The notes beneath the pieces were generated by a model that saw only the letters and a program-made list of their open reading frames with translations, did not search any database and was not told where the DNA came from. Positions 46,350 to 52,605 of a DNA stretch of 64,000 bases are shown one piece after another. The DNA is from an uncultured Clostridia bacterium. GTDB lineage: Bacteria > Bacillota > Clostridia > Christensenellales > Pumilibacteraceae. Made by a program: the position numbers and the translations under genes. The stretch lies in NCBI GenBank assembly GCA_947175195.1, contig CAMWLQ010000007.1:1-64000 (forward strand), written 5' to 3'. Positions within the stretch are counted from its first letter, which is position 1. The number at the start of each line of letters is the position of its first letter.

Positions 46350-46385
46350 AACAAAAAACCTAAAACGTGATTCGTTTTAGGTTTT
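46350..46385 (-). terminator. Terminator of the tRNA-Lys/tRNA-Tyr unit
   Basis: Stem AAAACCTAAAACG/CGTTTTAGGTTTT (46355-46367 with 46373-46385), 5-nt loop, T-rich on the minus strand. Confidence 0.8.
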
Positions 46386-46388
46386 GAT

Positions 46389-46473
46389 TGGTGGACGGGG
46401 GTGGATTCGAACCACCGAAAGCGAAGCTGACAGATTTACAGTCTGTTCCCTTTGGCCACTCGGGAACCCGTCC
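46389..46473 (-). tRNA. tRNA-Tyr (anticodon GTA)
   Basis: Minus-strand cloverleaf with acceptor stem GGACGGG/CCCGTCC, a long variable arm, the T-loop GTTCGAATC and an encoded CCA. The anticodon loop reads CTGTAAA, giving anticodon GTA (Tyr). It follows tRNA-Lys in the same transcript. Confidence 0.95.
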
Positions 46474-46479
46474 ATATTA

Positions 46480-46555
46480 TGGTGATCCATCCGCGATTCG
46501 AACGCGGGACAACTTGATTAAAAGTCAAGTGCTCTACCAACTGAGCTAATGGACC
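46480..46555 (-). tRNA. tRNA-Lys (anticodon TTT)
   Basis: Minus-strand cloverleaf with acceptor GGTCCAT/ATGGATC, D-loop TCAGTTGGTAGA, anticodon loop CTTTTAA (anticodon TTT), T-loop GTTCGAATC and encoded CCA. It is transcribed from the promoter at 46576-46605. Confidence 0.95.
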
Positions 46556-46575
46556 ATGGGTCACACAGCCTTATT

Positions 46576-46605
46576 ATTCTATCACACACAAATTATTATT
46601 GTCAA
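46576..46605 (-). promoter_or_regulatory. Promoter of tRNA-Lys/Tyr
   Basis: Minus strand TTGACA (46600-46605), an 18-nt spacer and TAGAAT (46576-46581). Predicted transcription start is about 14 nt before the tRNA-Lys 5' end. Confidence 0.8.
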
Positions 46606-46721
46606 GCAATTTGCAGTCATTATTTCGTTACGCGTTAAAAAAATACATTATTTTGCTTTATGCCTACATATAGGTATGCGTTTTCTTTTTACGACGCTTT
46701 TGGGCAAGATTATGGATGTGC

Positions 46722-46750
46722 TTGCAAATATTTTTAGTATTTGTTACAAT
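46722..46750 (+). promoter_or_regulatory. Promoter of the Nudix-HAD pair
   Basis: TTGCAA (46722-46727), a 17-nt spacer and TACAAT (46745-46750). GAGG at 46760-46763 lies ten bases before the ATG at 46774. Confidence 0.7.
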
Positions 46751-46773
46751 ATCTTCATTGAGGTTGAAACAAT

Positions 46774-47232
46774 ATGAGCTATATAATGGATTTACGCAAA
46801 ATAGACGGCATCGGGCATCGCCCGTTGCAAGCCGTCGGCGTGTGTGTTTACATTTTTGACAAAGACGGTAAAATATTGCTTACAAAGCGTAAAGATGACA
46901 GCACTTGGTGCGTCCCCGGTGGAATTGTCGAAATCGGCGAGATTCCGCTCGAATCGGCAAAACGTGAAGTATTGGAAGAAACCGGTTTAGAAGTGGATAA
47001 TTTATCATTATTCGATGTTACCGGCGGCGAAGACGGACACCACACATTTCCCAACGGCGACGAAATATTCTCTGTGGACGTGCATTACGTGTGCAAAGAT
47101 TATAGAGGTAAATTGCACAAACAAGATAGCGAGGTCTTAAAATTACAATTTTTTGACGTCAACAATCTCCCACCTAATTTATGGCAAATAGATAGAAAAA
47201 TTATAGGCTTAATTGCTAATGGAAACTGTTAA
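46774..47232 (+). CDS. Nudix hydrolase
   Basis: A 152-aa protein. It has the intact Nudix box [26 protein letters not shown] (core [19 protein letters not shown], near residues 50-72), preceded by the usual WCVPGG strand. Such enzymes hydrolyse nucleoside diphosphates linked to another moiety; the substrate is not predictable. It overlaps the HAD gene by 14 bp, so both are coupled. The surrounding DNA is more AT-rich than that to the left of 44 kb. Confidence 0.92.
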   Translation: MSYIMDLRKIDGIGHRPLQAVGVCVYIFDKDGKILLTKRKDDSTWCVPGGIVEIGEIPLESAKREVLEETGLEVDNLSLFDVTGGEDGHHTFPNGDEIFSVDVHYVCKDYRGKLHKQDSEVLKLQFFDVNNLPPNLWQIDRKIIGLIANGNC

Positions 47233-47863
47233 ATACATCTTTTTCGATATAGGCTACACGTTAGTCAACGAGGACAATGTTTGGATTCAACGTTGCAAAG
47301 AGCAAGCGGAAACCCGACAAGCTTTAGATTTAGAAATAACCGCTGATACGCTTATGCAAGACATAAAGACGGCGTCGCTCGAATTCAAGTCGCAGTGGAA
47401 ATCAGTAATAGCTAAGTATAGATTTACTCAGTCCGCAAAATACAAAAACGAATTGGAAACGCTTTATGACAATACTCGCTCAGTTTTGGAAAAGCTGAGC
47501 AAAAAGTTTAAATTGGGTATTATCGCCAACCAAAGCGGCGATCTCTTGGAACGTTTACGCGGCTGGAATATATACAAGTATTTTTCGACGGTTGTGTCGT
47601 CCGCCGATTACGGTATTTACAAGCCCGACGAACAACTGTTTAACATAGCGCTCGAAAAAAGCAGCTGCCCTGCTCATAGTGCAGTTATGGTCGGCGATAG
47701 ACTTGACAACGACATATTGCCCGCAAACAAGCTCGGCTTTCAAACGGTGCGCATAAAGCAAGGTTTTGCAAAGGACCAAATCGCGCCGTCAGCGTTCTAC
47801 CAACCCACTTATGAGGTAAACAATCTAACCGAACTGTTGGCATTGCCATTTGTATCGCGTTAA
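47219..47863 (+). CDS. HAD-superfamily hydrolase
   Basis: About 214 aa from the ATG at 47219 (an in-frame TTG at 47213 is less likely). The HAD motifs are FFDIGYTLV (motif I, with the second Asp replaced by Gly), IIANQSG (motif II), a Lys near YKPDEQ (motif III) and VGDRLDNDI (motif IV). The first motif has D-I-G-Y in place of D-x-D, so a classical phosphatase mechanism is questionable, although motif IV keeps its acidic pair. Coupled to the Nudix gene. Confidence 0.85.
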   Translation: METVKYIFFDIGYTLVNEDNVWIQRCKEQAETRQALDLEITADTLMQDIKTASLEFKSQWKSVIAKYRFTQSAKYKNELETLYDNTRSVLEKLSKKFKLGIIANQSGDLLERLRGWNIYKYFSTVVSSADYGIYKPDEQLFNIALEKSSCPAHSAVMVGDRLDNDILPANKLGFQTVRIKQGFAKDQIAPSAFYQPTYEVNNLTELLALPFVSR

Positions 47864-47868
47864 AGTTT

Positions 47869-48012
47869 GTAGCAAATTTACTGTCAGCAACATATAAATT
47901 TGGTATCATTTTCCAGAGCCATTTTAACCGCGTCCGTATATATATGCTCGGCTTACTTGTTTGCTACAAGAAACGTATTATACCAAATTTGTCTTCGTCG
48001 CAAATTTGCTAC
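47869..48012. repeat. 144-bp foldback element
   Basis: Outer arms GTAGCAAATTT (47869-47879) and AAATTTGCTAC (48002-48012) and inner arms AAATTTGGTAT (47896-47906) and ATACCAAATTT (47980-47990) are perfect inverted pairs; TTTGCTACAA at 47960-47969 is a further copy of the outer arm. It has nearly the same size as the foldback at 46153-46300 but different arm sequences. It lies between the HAD gene and the tRNA cluster. Confidence 0.65.
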
Positions 48013-48076
48013 CGCAAGCGGGCAAATTTGTTCCTCGAATAAATTTACACAATTAAAAATAACCCGATTAAAATTG

Positions 48077-48105
48077 TTGACAAATCTTTGCAAATATGCT
48101 ATTCT
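48077..48105 (+). promoter_or_regulatory. Promoter of the five-tRNA cluster
   Basis: Consensus TTGACA (48077-48082), a 17-nt spacer and TATTCT (48100-48105), about 13 nt before tRNA-Gly. Confidence 0.8.
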
Positions 48106-48117
48106 TGATAAGCACGC

Positions 48118-48191
48118 GCAGGTGTAGCTCAATGGTAGAGTTTCGGCCTTCCAAGCCGACCACGTGGGTTCGATTCCCATCACCTGCTCCA
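48118..48191 (+). tRNA. tRNA-Gly (anticodon TCC)
   Basis: Acceptor GCAGGTG/CACCTGC, D-loop with CTCAATGGTAGAG, anticodon loop CTTCCAA (anticodon TCC), T-loop GTTCGATTC, encoded CCA. Confidence 0.95.
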
Positions 48192-48197
48192 AGAAGT

Positions 48198-48274
48198 GCG
48201 CCCGTAGCTCAGCTGGATAGAGTAGCGCCCTTCTAAGGCGTTTGTCGAGGGTTCGAATCCCCCCGGGCGTGCCA
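48198..48274 (+). tRNA. tRNA-Arg (anticodon TCT)
   Basis: Acceptor GCGCCCG/CGGGCGT, anticodon loop CTTCTAA (anticodon TCT), T-loop GTTCGAATC, discriminator G and encoded CCA. It is 6 bp after tRNA-Gly. Confidence 0.95.
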
Positions 48275-48278
48275 TTAT

Positions 48279-48356
48279 GGTGGGTATAGCTCAGCTGGTT
48301 AGAGCGCCAGGTTGTGGCCCTGGAGGCCAAGGGTTCGAATCCCTTTACTCACCCCA
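48279..48356 (+). tRNA. tRNA-His (anticodon GTG)
   Basis: Acceptor GTGGGTA/TACTCAC with an extra G at -1 pairing with C73, the tRNA-His hallmark. The anticodon loop is TTGTGGC (anticodon GTG). CCA is encoded. Confidence 0.95.
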
Positions 48357-48359
48357 TAC

Positions 48360-48434
48360 AGGGGTATCGCCAAGCGGTAAGGCACGAGACTTTGACTTTC
48401 GCATTCGCAAGTTCGAATCTTGCTACCCCTGCCA
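48360..48434 (+). tRNA. tRNA-Gln (anticodon TTG)
   Basis: Acceptor AGGGGTA/TACCCCT, anticodon loop CTTTGAC (anticodon TTG), T-loop GTTCGAATC, discriminator G and encoded CCA. It resembles the next tRNA closely and is probably a duplicate that acquired another anticodon. Confidence 0.95.
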
Positions 48435-48445
48435 CACCCACAAAC

Positions 48446-48473
48446 AGCTTTGCCGTACTTTTACGGCAAAGCT
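48446..48473 (+). other. Hairpin between the two tRNA-Gln genes
   Basis: A perfect 11-bp stem AGCTTTGCCGT/ACGGCAAAGCT with a 6-nt loop. There is no T-run after it, so it is more likely a processing or stabilising hairpin in the tRNA transcript than a terminator. Confidence 0.6.
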
Positions 48474-48480
48474 CATATTT

Positions 48481-48556
48481 AGGGGTATCGCCAAGCGGTA
48501 AGGCAACGGACTCTGACTCCGTCATTCCGAAAGTTCGAATCTTTCTACCCCTGCCA
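48481..48556 (+). tRNA. tRNA-Gln (anticodon CTG)
   Basis: Acceptor AGGGGTA/TACCCCT, anticodon loop CTCTGAC (anticodon CTG), T-loop GTTCGAATC, discriminator G and encoded CCA. It is the last gene before the integrated element and the probable integration target. Confidence 0.95.
48530..48556 (+). other. Probable attachment-site core at the tRNA-Gln 3' end
   Basis: Tyrosine integrases often use the 3' half of a tRNA gene as attB. The integrase gene at 48715 lies about 160 bp beyond it and is transcribed towards it, and base composition changes here. The matching second copy is not within the window, so the exact core is unproven. Confidence 0.45.
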
Positions 48557-48560
48557 GTCT

Positions 48561-48612
48561 ACCATATGTTGTATTTCAAAAACAGCGAACACAACATATG
48601 GTTTTTCTTTTT
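48561..48612 (+). terminator. Terminator of the tRNA cluster
   Basis: Stem ACCATATGTTGT/ACAACATATGGT (48561-48572 with 48591-48602), an 18-nt loop, then TTTTCTTTTT. Confidence 0.75.
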
Positions 48613-48714
48613 CATACAATTGTCTGAAAAAATGACTGACTTACTGAATTTGGGAGGGGTTTTGGGAATCTTTTGGGAATTGTACGTAGTTTTTTAGGGC
48701 TTTTTTACTACTTT

Positions 48715-49956
48715 TTAACTGCCCTCTTGCTCGTTGAAATCCCATTGAAGATAGTCAACCTTTTCGGCTTCCTTGAGCTGAAACATGTCAGAAAAGTCCG
48801 TGTAACCTCGGTCTATACGCGAAGAATGTATGCTCCTATCATCTTCGTGACCATCCCACAGCATTACCAATTCACCGTGTACACCGCACTCTTTACAGCG
48901 GGTAATAAACGTATACCGCAATTCATGTAGATGGTGATTTGGAAACAACCGCTTTATCATCGTATGTAAGGTGTTTAAGTTTACTCTCTTCACCTTTTCA
49001 AAGTCGATATACGGTAGTACTCGCTTCATCATAGGCGTAAACGGTATTCTGCGCTTTACAACATTCTTACCCATGCGCTCCTTGCTCGTCTCGCATTCAA
49101 GCCAAACGCCGTCAATTACGTTTAGACTGGCTAATTCGCTTCGACGCATTCCTGAGTACAAAAGCACGATTAGGGCGTGTGAAGCGTCTTTTTTGAGGTT
49201 TGAGAGGCAATAATCAACAAGCTTCCGCTCTTCCTCATATGTAAACGCCGAGCCTTTCTTGCATTGGTAGTTTGGAACGACCACCTTTTTCATAGGCGTA
49301 GGAATGTTGTAATCGTCCGCAATCATATCGAAGATACACCTAAGTACCAAGAACAGTTTGTGTGCAGTTCGCAAAACGCCTTTATCAACGTATGTCAACA
49401 AAAAGTTCTGCAAATCACTTCTGTCAATTTCGGTCGCCAATGTTTCCCCGAATACAGGCAATATGTCGTGGTTGAGCATACGCACATATTCCTTGTATGT
49501 CGATTGTTTGGTTGTTACTCTTTTAATGTTCAGCCACTCGTCGGCATATTCCGCGAATGTTTTTTTGCTCTTGTCTGCCTTCTTAGGCTTACGGCTTTCA
49601 TCTTTGCCGTTAAGCCTATCGACAAATTTCTTTTTGAGCATTGTTAAGTCTTTGGACGAAACCTCTATGTCGATTCCCTGCCTGTGGAATCGCGCTTCGT
49701 AAACTCCGTCTTTTCTCAAACGGTAGTGTACGATCAGGTCGTTCACCGCAAAGACGTTTCTAAATGATGTCGGCATATTTGAAATCTCCTTTTTTGTGAA
49801 TTTCAGCACATTCCGACGATTCTCTTTAACCTTACTTGTTTTGGTCTGCGGAACCAATCCCGACAACATTCGCTCGTATAGCTCGTTTTGTTGTTTCAGC
49901 GATTCGAGCAGTAGTAGCACGGAATTGTCCGCTTGTAACGTGTTGTGTTCTTTCAA
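48715..49956 (-). CDS. int: Tyrosine recombinase (phage/ICE integrase)
   Basis: A 413-aa integrase. The N-terminal part is a helical arm- and core-DNA-binding region (TFAEYADEWLN and STYKEYVRMLNHD near 145-180). The catalytic domain shows LLYSGMRRSELASL (Arg I, near 280), HELRYTFITRC (His-x-x-Arg, near 350), WDGHEDD (third His) and the RGYTDFSD region with the likely nucleophilic Tyr. It inserts and excises the element, with tRNA-Gln(CTG) the probable site. The frame has no ATG before residue 34 or so: the first possible start is TTG at 49956, two codons after an in-frame stop, with no ribosome site. A 14-codon leader ORF lies upstream. Confidence 0.9.
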   Translation of the reverse strand: MKEHNTLQADNSVLLLLESLKQQNELYERMLSGLVPQTKTSKVKENRRNVLKFTKKEISNMPTSFRNVFAVNDLIVHYRLRKDGVYEARFHRQGIDIEVSSKDLTMLKKKFVDRLNGKDESRKPKKADKSKKTFAEYADEWLNIKRVTTKQSTYKEYVRMLNHDILPVFGETLATEIDRSDLQNFLLTYVDKGVLRTAHKLFLVLRCIFDMIADDYNIPTPMKKVVVPNYQCKKGSAFTYEEERKLVDYCLSNLKKDASHALIVLLYSGMRRSELASLNVIDGVWLECETSKERMGKNVVKRRIPFTPMMKRVLPYIDFEKVKRVNLNTLHTMIKRLFPNHHLHELRYTFITRCKECGVHGELVMLWDGHEDDRSIHSSRIDRGYTDFSDMFQLKEAEKVDYLQWDFNEQEGS

Positions 49957-49974
49957 GTATTCTTATTCGGGCAA

Positions 49975-50019
49975 TTATCCGTTACCCTTATAGCTCTGAA
50001 TACTATGTCCTCTCTTCAT
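49975..50019 (-). CDS. 14-codon leader ORF before the integrase
   Basis: ATG at 50019 with an excellent AGGAGG site eight bases upstream encodes MKRGHSIQSYKGNG and stops at 49975, 18 nt before the integrase TTG. The product is basic and too short for an excisionase. It may be a leader that couples translation to int, or the original int start separated by a frameshift. Confidence 0.45.
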   Translation of the reverse strand: MKRGHSIQSYKGNG

Positions 50020-50051
50020 TGCGTGTTCCTCCTCGTTTATAAGATTTATAG

Positions 50052-50339
50052 TTATTCGGTTTTCTTTTTATCGACTTCCTCAAAACTGAAAAAGTCATCA
50101 TATCCGTCTACTATCTTGGCAAGCGTTGTGTCATGTTCGACAGCATCGTCTAACAATGCTTTGTACCCCGCCTCGATTAACTGCACCTTGGTAAATCCGT
50201 ATCTTTTCAAAAAATCATTTATCTGTTCGGCTTTCTCTCTCAGTACGCTTGTTCCCCACACCATACACTTCGCCTTTCTCTCGGCTTTGTGCTTGTCCTC
50301 ATAACGCTTGTCCTTTATAGACCTGTCTTTCTTTTCCAT
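50052..50339 (-). CDS. Small ribbon-helix-helix-like regulator
   Basis: A 95-aa protein. A highly basic N-terminus (residues 1-25) precedes a strand (CMVWGTSVL) and two helices (REKAEQINDFLKRYG and TKVQLIEAGYKALLDDA), the layout of plasmid-type ribbon-helix-helix repressors. The C-terminal tail is acidic. GGAGG lies just before the ATG at 50339. A palindromic operator overlaps its promoter, consistent with autoregulation. The exact family is not certain. Confidence 0.55.
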   Translation of the reverse strand: MEKKDRSIKDKRYEDKHKAERKAKCMVWGTSVLREKAEQINDFLKRYGFTKVQLIEAGYKALLDDAVEHDTTLAKIVDGYDDFFSFEEVDKKKTE

Positions 50340-50363
50340 ACTTTCCTCCGTAAAATATATGTG

Positions 50364-50414
50364 TCGTATATATACGATTTAGTATATTTTAACAGAAGGT
50401 CATATGTAAGTCAA
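50364..50414 (-). promoter_or_regulatory. Autoregulated promoter with palindromic operator
   Basis: Minus strand TTGACT (50409-50414), a 17-nt spacer and TAAAAT (50386-50391). Immediately downstream is the 14-bp palindrome TCGTATATATACGA (50364-50377), itself flanked by TAAAATATA/TATATTTTA arms. This is a typical binding site for a dimeric repressor and sits at the transcription start. Confidence 0.7.
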
Positions 50415-50445
50415 GTACTTTTAGGAATTACCGTCGCAATTTTTT

Positions 50446-50892
50446 TTACCCTTCCAATTCGTATTCGTAAAGATAGTCCGGCGTATCGCTCATCAAACCT
50501 TTTTCATACAATTCGTTTAGATCTTCACCCAAACCAAACGCTCTATTCATCCGTTCCGTATTATTGAACAGTGACGATAAAATTGATTTGTTTATCGTTA
50601 CATTTAAGACCGTCTCTTTGAGCAACTTTACAATAGTATCGAATAACTCGTCATCTAACCTACTGCCGTTAATTTGCGGTCGCGGCGACGTAGACTGTTC
50701 GTCATCAAACGTAACCTCTCCATACAGCTTGTTACGCAAAATCGGCAAGCCGTAGAACAGCGCGTCGTTAATGACCTTGCTGAAACTCTTATAATCCGGA
50801 TTTTCCATAATCTCGTCGATTTGTTTCATTGTGCTCATATCCGTAATTCTGATATGTCTGTCAACCGACTTTTCAATTTCTTTTCTTTTCAT
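50446..50892 (-). CDS. Ribbon-helix-helix-like mobile-element protein
   Basis: A 148-aa protein. The N-terminal strand (RHIRITD) and helices (MSTMKQIDEIMEN; SFSKVINDALFYGLPIL) resemble MobC/CopG-type DNA-binding proteins of Firmicutes conjugative elements. The second half is helical and acidic. No nickase or relaxase gene is in the window, so a conjugation role is inferred only from its context beside the integrase. No strong ribosome site was seen other than TCAGGAG upstream. Confidence 0.5.
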   Translation of the reverse strand: MKRKEIEKSVDRHIRITDMSTMKQIDEIMENPDYKSFSKVINDALFYGLPILRNKLYGEVTFDDEQSTSPRPQINGSRLDDELFDTIVKLLKETVLNVTINKSILSSLFNNTERMNRAFGLGEDLNELYEKGLMSDTPDYLYEYELEG

Positions 50893-51041
50893 TTTTGTTT
50901 CTCCTGATAAAATTATTTGTTGTTAAACGGAAAGCGGGTTTCCCACTTGTCCAAAGTTCGAAATGGGCGTTTTGCCCACTTTCCTTATCCTGCCTACTTT
51001 TTTCATGGGAAGTATCCCACTTTGCTCTATCTTTGCTTCCA

Positions 51042-51749
51042 CTAAATATCCTTTACTATTTCCTTGTAGTGGACTAATAGTTGATACAAACTGTTGCATT
51101 TTTTGTATTCACGCCTATCTAATCCCTTGTCCAAACGCGCCCAATCCACATCATTCAATAAGTATAGCCGCGACGAATATAAATCGTTTTGTACGTTAGG
51201 GTGCAATCGCATAAACTCATCAAACGATACTCTCGCCACGTCTTTTGTAACACTTTCTACCTGCCTATCCGTTACCTTTACACGCTCTTGCTTGCCGCCT
51301 ATCGGGCCTATTTTCTTTCTCTTTCTCGACAGTTCAAGTTTCCGTTTGGCAAGTGCGAAGTATGCGTCCACTGGCGATTTCAATTTCCGTTCTGTGCCGT
51401 TAAACATATAGTCGCAGGTTGCCTTAACATACTGTCCGCTCTCCACTTCAGTCATAAGTTTAATTGCCTTGTAGTATGTATCCGCAAACGTAAAGTGCCA
51501 CATTTTACTGTTAAGATTTTTCGGCTGCTTGCCGCTTAACTCGATTTGCTTATCTTCTTCCAACAAGTCTACTATGTTACTCCAAAAGAAATTTTCTTTA
51601 TCGTCCTGCGGCTCTGCTACTTTTTCGTTCGTAAACATATACTGACAGATATTCCGCACCATTCTCCCCGCCGAAGCGTCGTCAGATTGCCGAATTAAAT
51701 CCCAATACAAGTCATAGAAAGTAAATTGCCTTAGTTGTTTCTGTTCCAT
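51042..51749 (-). CDS. DUF6291-like protein with internal duplication
   Basis: A 235-aa protein. Residues about 8-43 (QFTFYDLYWDLIRQ then RMVRNICQYMFTNE) and about 85-121 (HFTFADTYYKAIKL then QYVKATCDYMFNGTE) are copies of one module. Each is followed by a helical segment, the second with a basic stretch (KRKLELSRKRKKIGPIGGK). Similar modules occur in prophage and ICE replication-region proteins of Firmicutes. A replication or maintenance role is inferred. GGGGGAA lies before the ATG at 51749. Confidence 0.5.
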   Translation of the reverse strand: MEQKQLRQFTFYDLYWDLIRQSDDASAGRMVRNICQYMFTNEKVAEPQDDKENFFWSNIVDLLEEDKQIELSGKQPKNLNSKMWHFTFADTYYKAIKLMTEVESGQYVKATCDYMFNGTERKLKSPVDAYFALAKRKLELSRKRKKIGPIGGKQERVKVTDRQVESVTKDVARVSFDEFMRLHPNVQNDLYSSRLYLLNDVDWARLDKGLDRREYKKCNSLYQLLVHYKEIVKDI

Positions 51750-51807
51750 TGTTCCCCCGTTATTTTATTTGTTTACAAGCATTTAATGACCGCTTGCAAG
51801 TCTATTG

Positions 51808-51833
51808 TTAGCGCATACGCATCACCTCCTTTA
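51808..51833 (-). promoter_or_regulatory. Perfect ribosome site followed by a two-codon ORF
   Basis: The minus strand carries AAAGGAGGTGAT, a full-length complement of the 16S rRNA 3' end, followed eight bases later by ATG CGC TAA. No long reading frame follows; the next gene starts at 51749. It could be a minimal leader ORF that stalls or recruits ribosomes upstream of the DUF6291-like gene, or a relic start. Confidence 0.45.
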
Positions 51834-51840
51834 ATTACCC

Positions 51841-52485
51841 TCTATATTAACAAGGACACGAGTTTGTAAATTATAGATGTTTCTAATGAGAATTAAGAAA
51901 AAAGTTGTATCCTTCTATATTAACAAGGACATGAGATTTGAAAACGTGGCGGCTTACACTAAAATTTCTCATAAAATTCTTATTTCCTTCTAAATAACCA
52001 AGCACACTTATCCTGAAAAGTACATGCCCAGCAATAAAATTTTTACATATTTCTTTAACACCATCCACTTTAACAAGGACACAAGATTTGGAATTACAAC
52101 CACTTCTAGAAAATTTTTTAATTATCTCTCCTCACTTCTCCTAGGACACATTTTTGAAAAAAACAACCGTTTGAGTAAAAATTTAATCAAATTATAATAA
52201 AGCTCTCTACTATAAAGCCATTGAAATAGCAAAAGTTCACTGTCTAAACAAAAAATTTCTTAAATAATTTCATCTCTCTATCTTAACAAGGACACCAGAT
52301 TGCAAAAAAACAACCACATTTTCAAAATTCTAATCGAATCTTAATATTACCATCTACTATACCTAGAACAATTTTTTGAAAAAGTTCGGTGTCTAATCCA
52401 AAATTCCATCCATATTAACAAGGACACGGGTCTTCGAAAGTTCGCGGTTTTTTAAAAAATTTAATCAAATTTTAATCTTTCGCAC
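51841..52485. repeat. Array of nine degenerate ~73-bp tandem repeats
   Basis: Unit starts lie near 51841, 51914, 51989, 52064, 52132, 52206, 52277, 52353 and 52409, giving spacings of 73, 75, 75, 68, 74, 71, 76 and 56. Five units (1, 2, 4, 7, 9) keep the core TATTAACAAGGACACGAG or a close variant; the others are decayed (for example CTAGGACACA in unit 5). The second half of units 5, 7 and 9 shares AAAATTTAATCAAATT-like sequence. No reading frame crosses the array. Iteron-like origin, small-RNA array or decayed CRISPR-like array are alternatives. It occupies most of the gene-free interval 51750-52605. Confidence 0.75.
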
Positions 52486-52517
52486 GAAAAAGGAAGTCAA
52501 TTGGCTACGATTTCCTT
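52485..52517 (-). terminator. Terminator of the defence operon
   Basis: Minus strand stem AAGGAAATC/GACTTCCTT (52517-52509 with 52498-52490, one G-T pair), 10-nt loop, followed by TTTTT. It lies about 90 nt after the helicase stop. Confidence 0.75.
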
Positions 52518-52532
52518 AAACCAAAGATTTAT

Positions 52533-52558
52533 TTGTTTGATCTCTATAAATCAAACAA
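52533..52558. other. Inverted repeat downstream of the helicase gene
   Basis: TTGTTTGA (52533-52540) and TCAAACAA (52551-52558) form an 8-bp perfect inverted repeat with a 10-nt spacer. It may be a protein-binding site or part of the operon's 3' end structure. Confidence 0.45.
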
Positions 52559-52605
52559 TATGCCTATTTGCTTTTTGTTAAACATGGTCAAACATACAAA
52601 CACTA

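Noticed and set aside
51883..52068. A 61-codon minus-strand frame within the repeat array
   Set aside because: It crosses decayed repeat units, lacks a ribosome site and has no protein-like composition.
51841..52485. True CRISPR array
   Set aside because: Repeat cores vary strongly, several units are decayed, the intervening parts share sequence, and no cas1/cas2 genes are near. Kept as a tandem repeat array.
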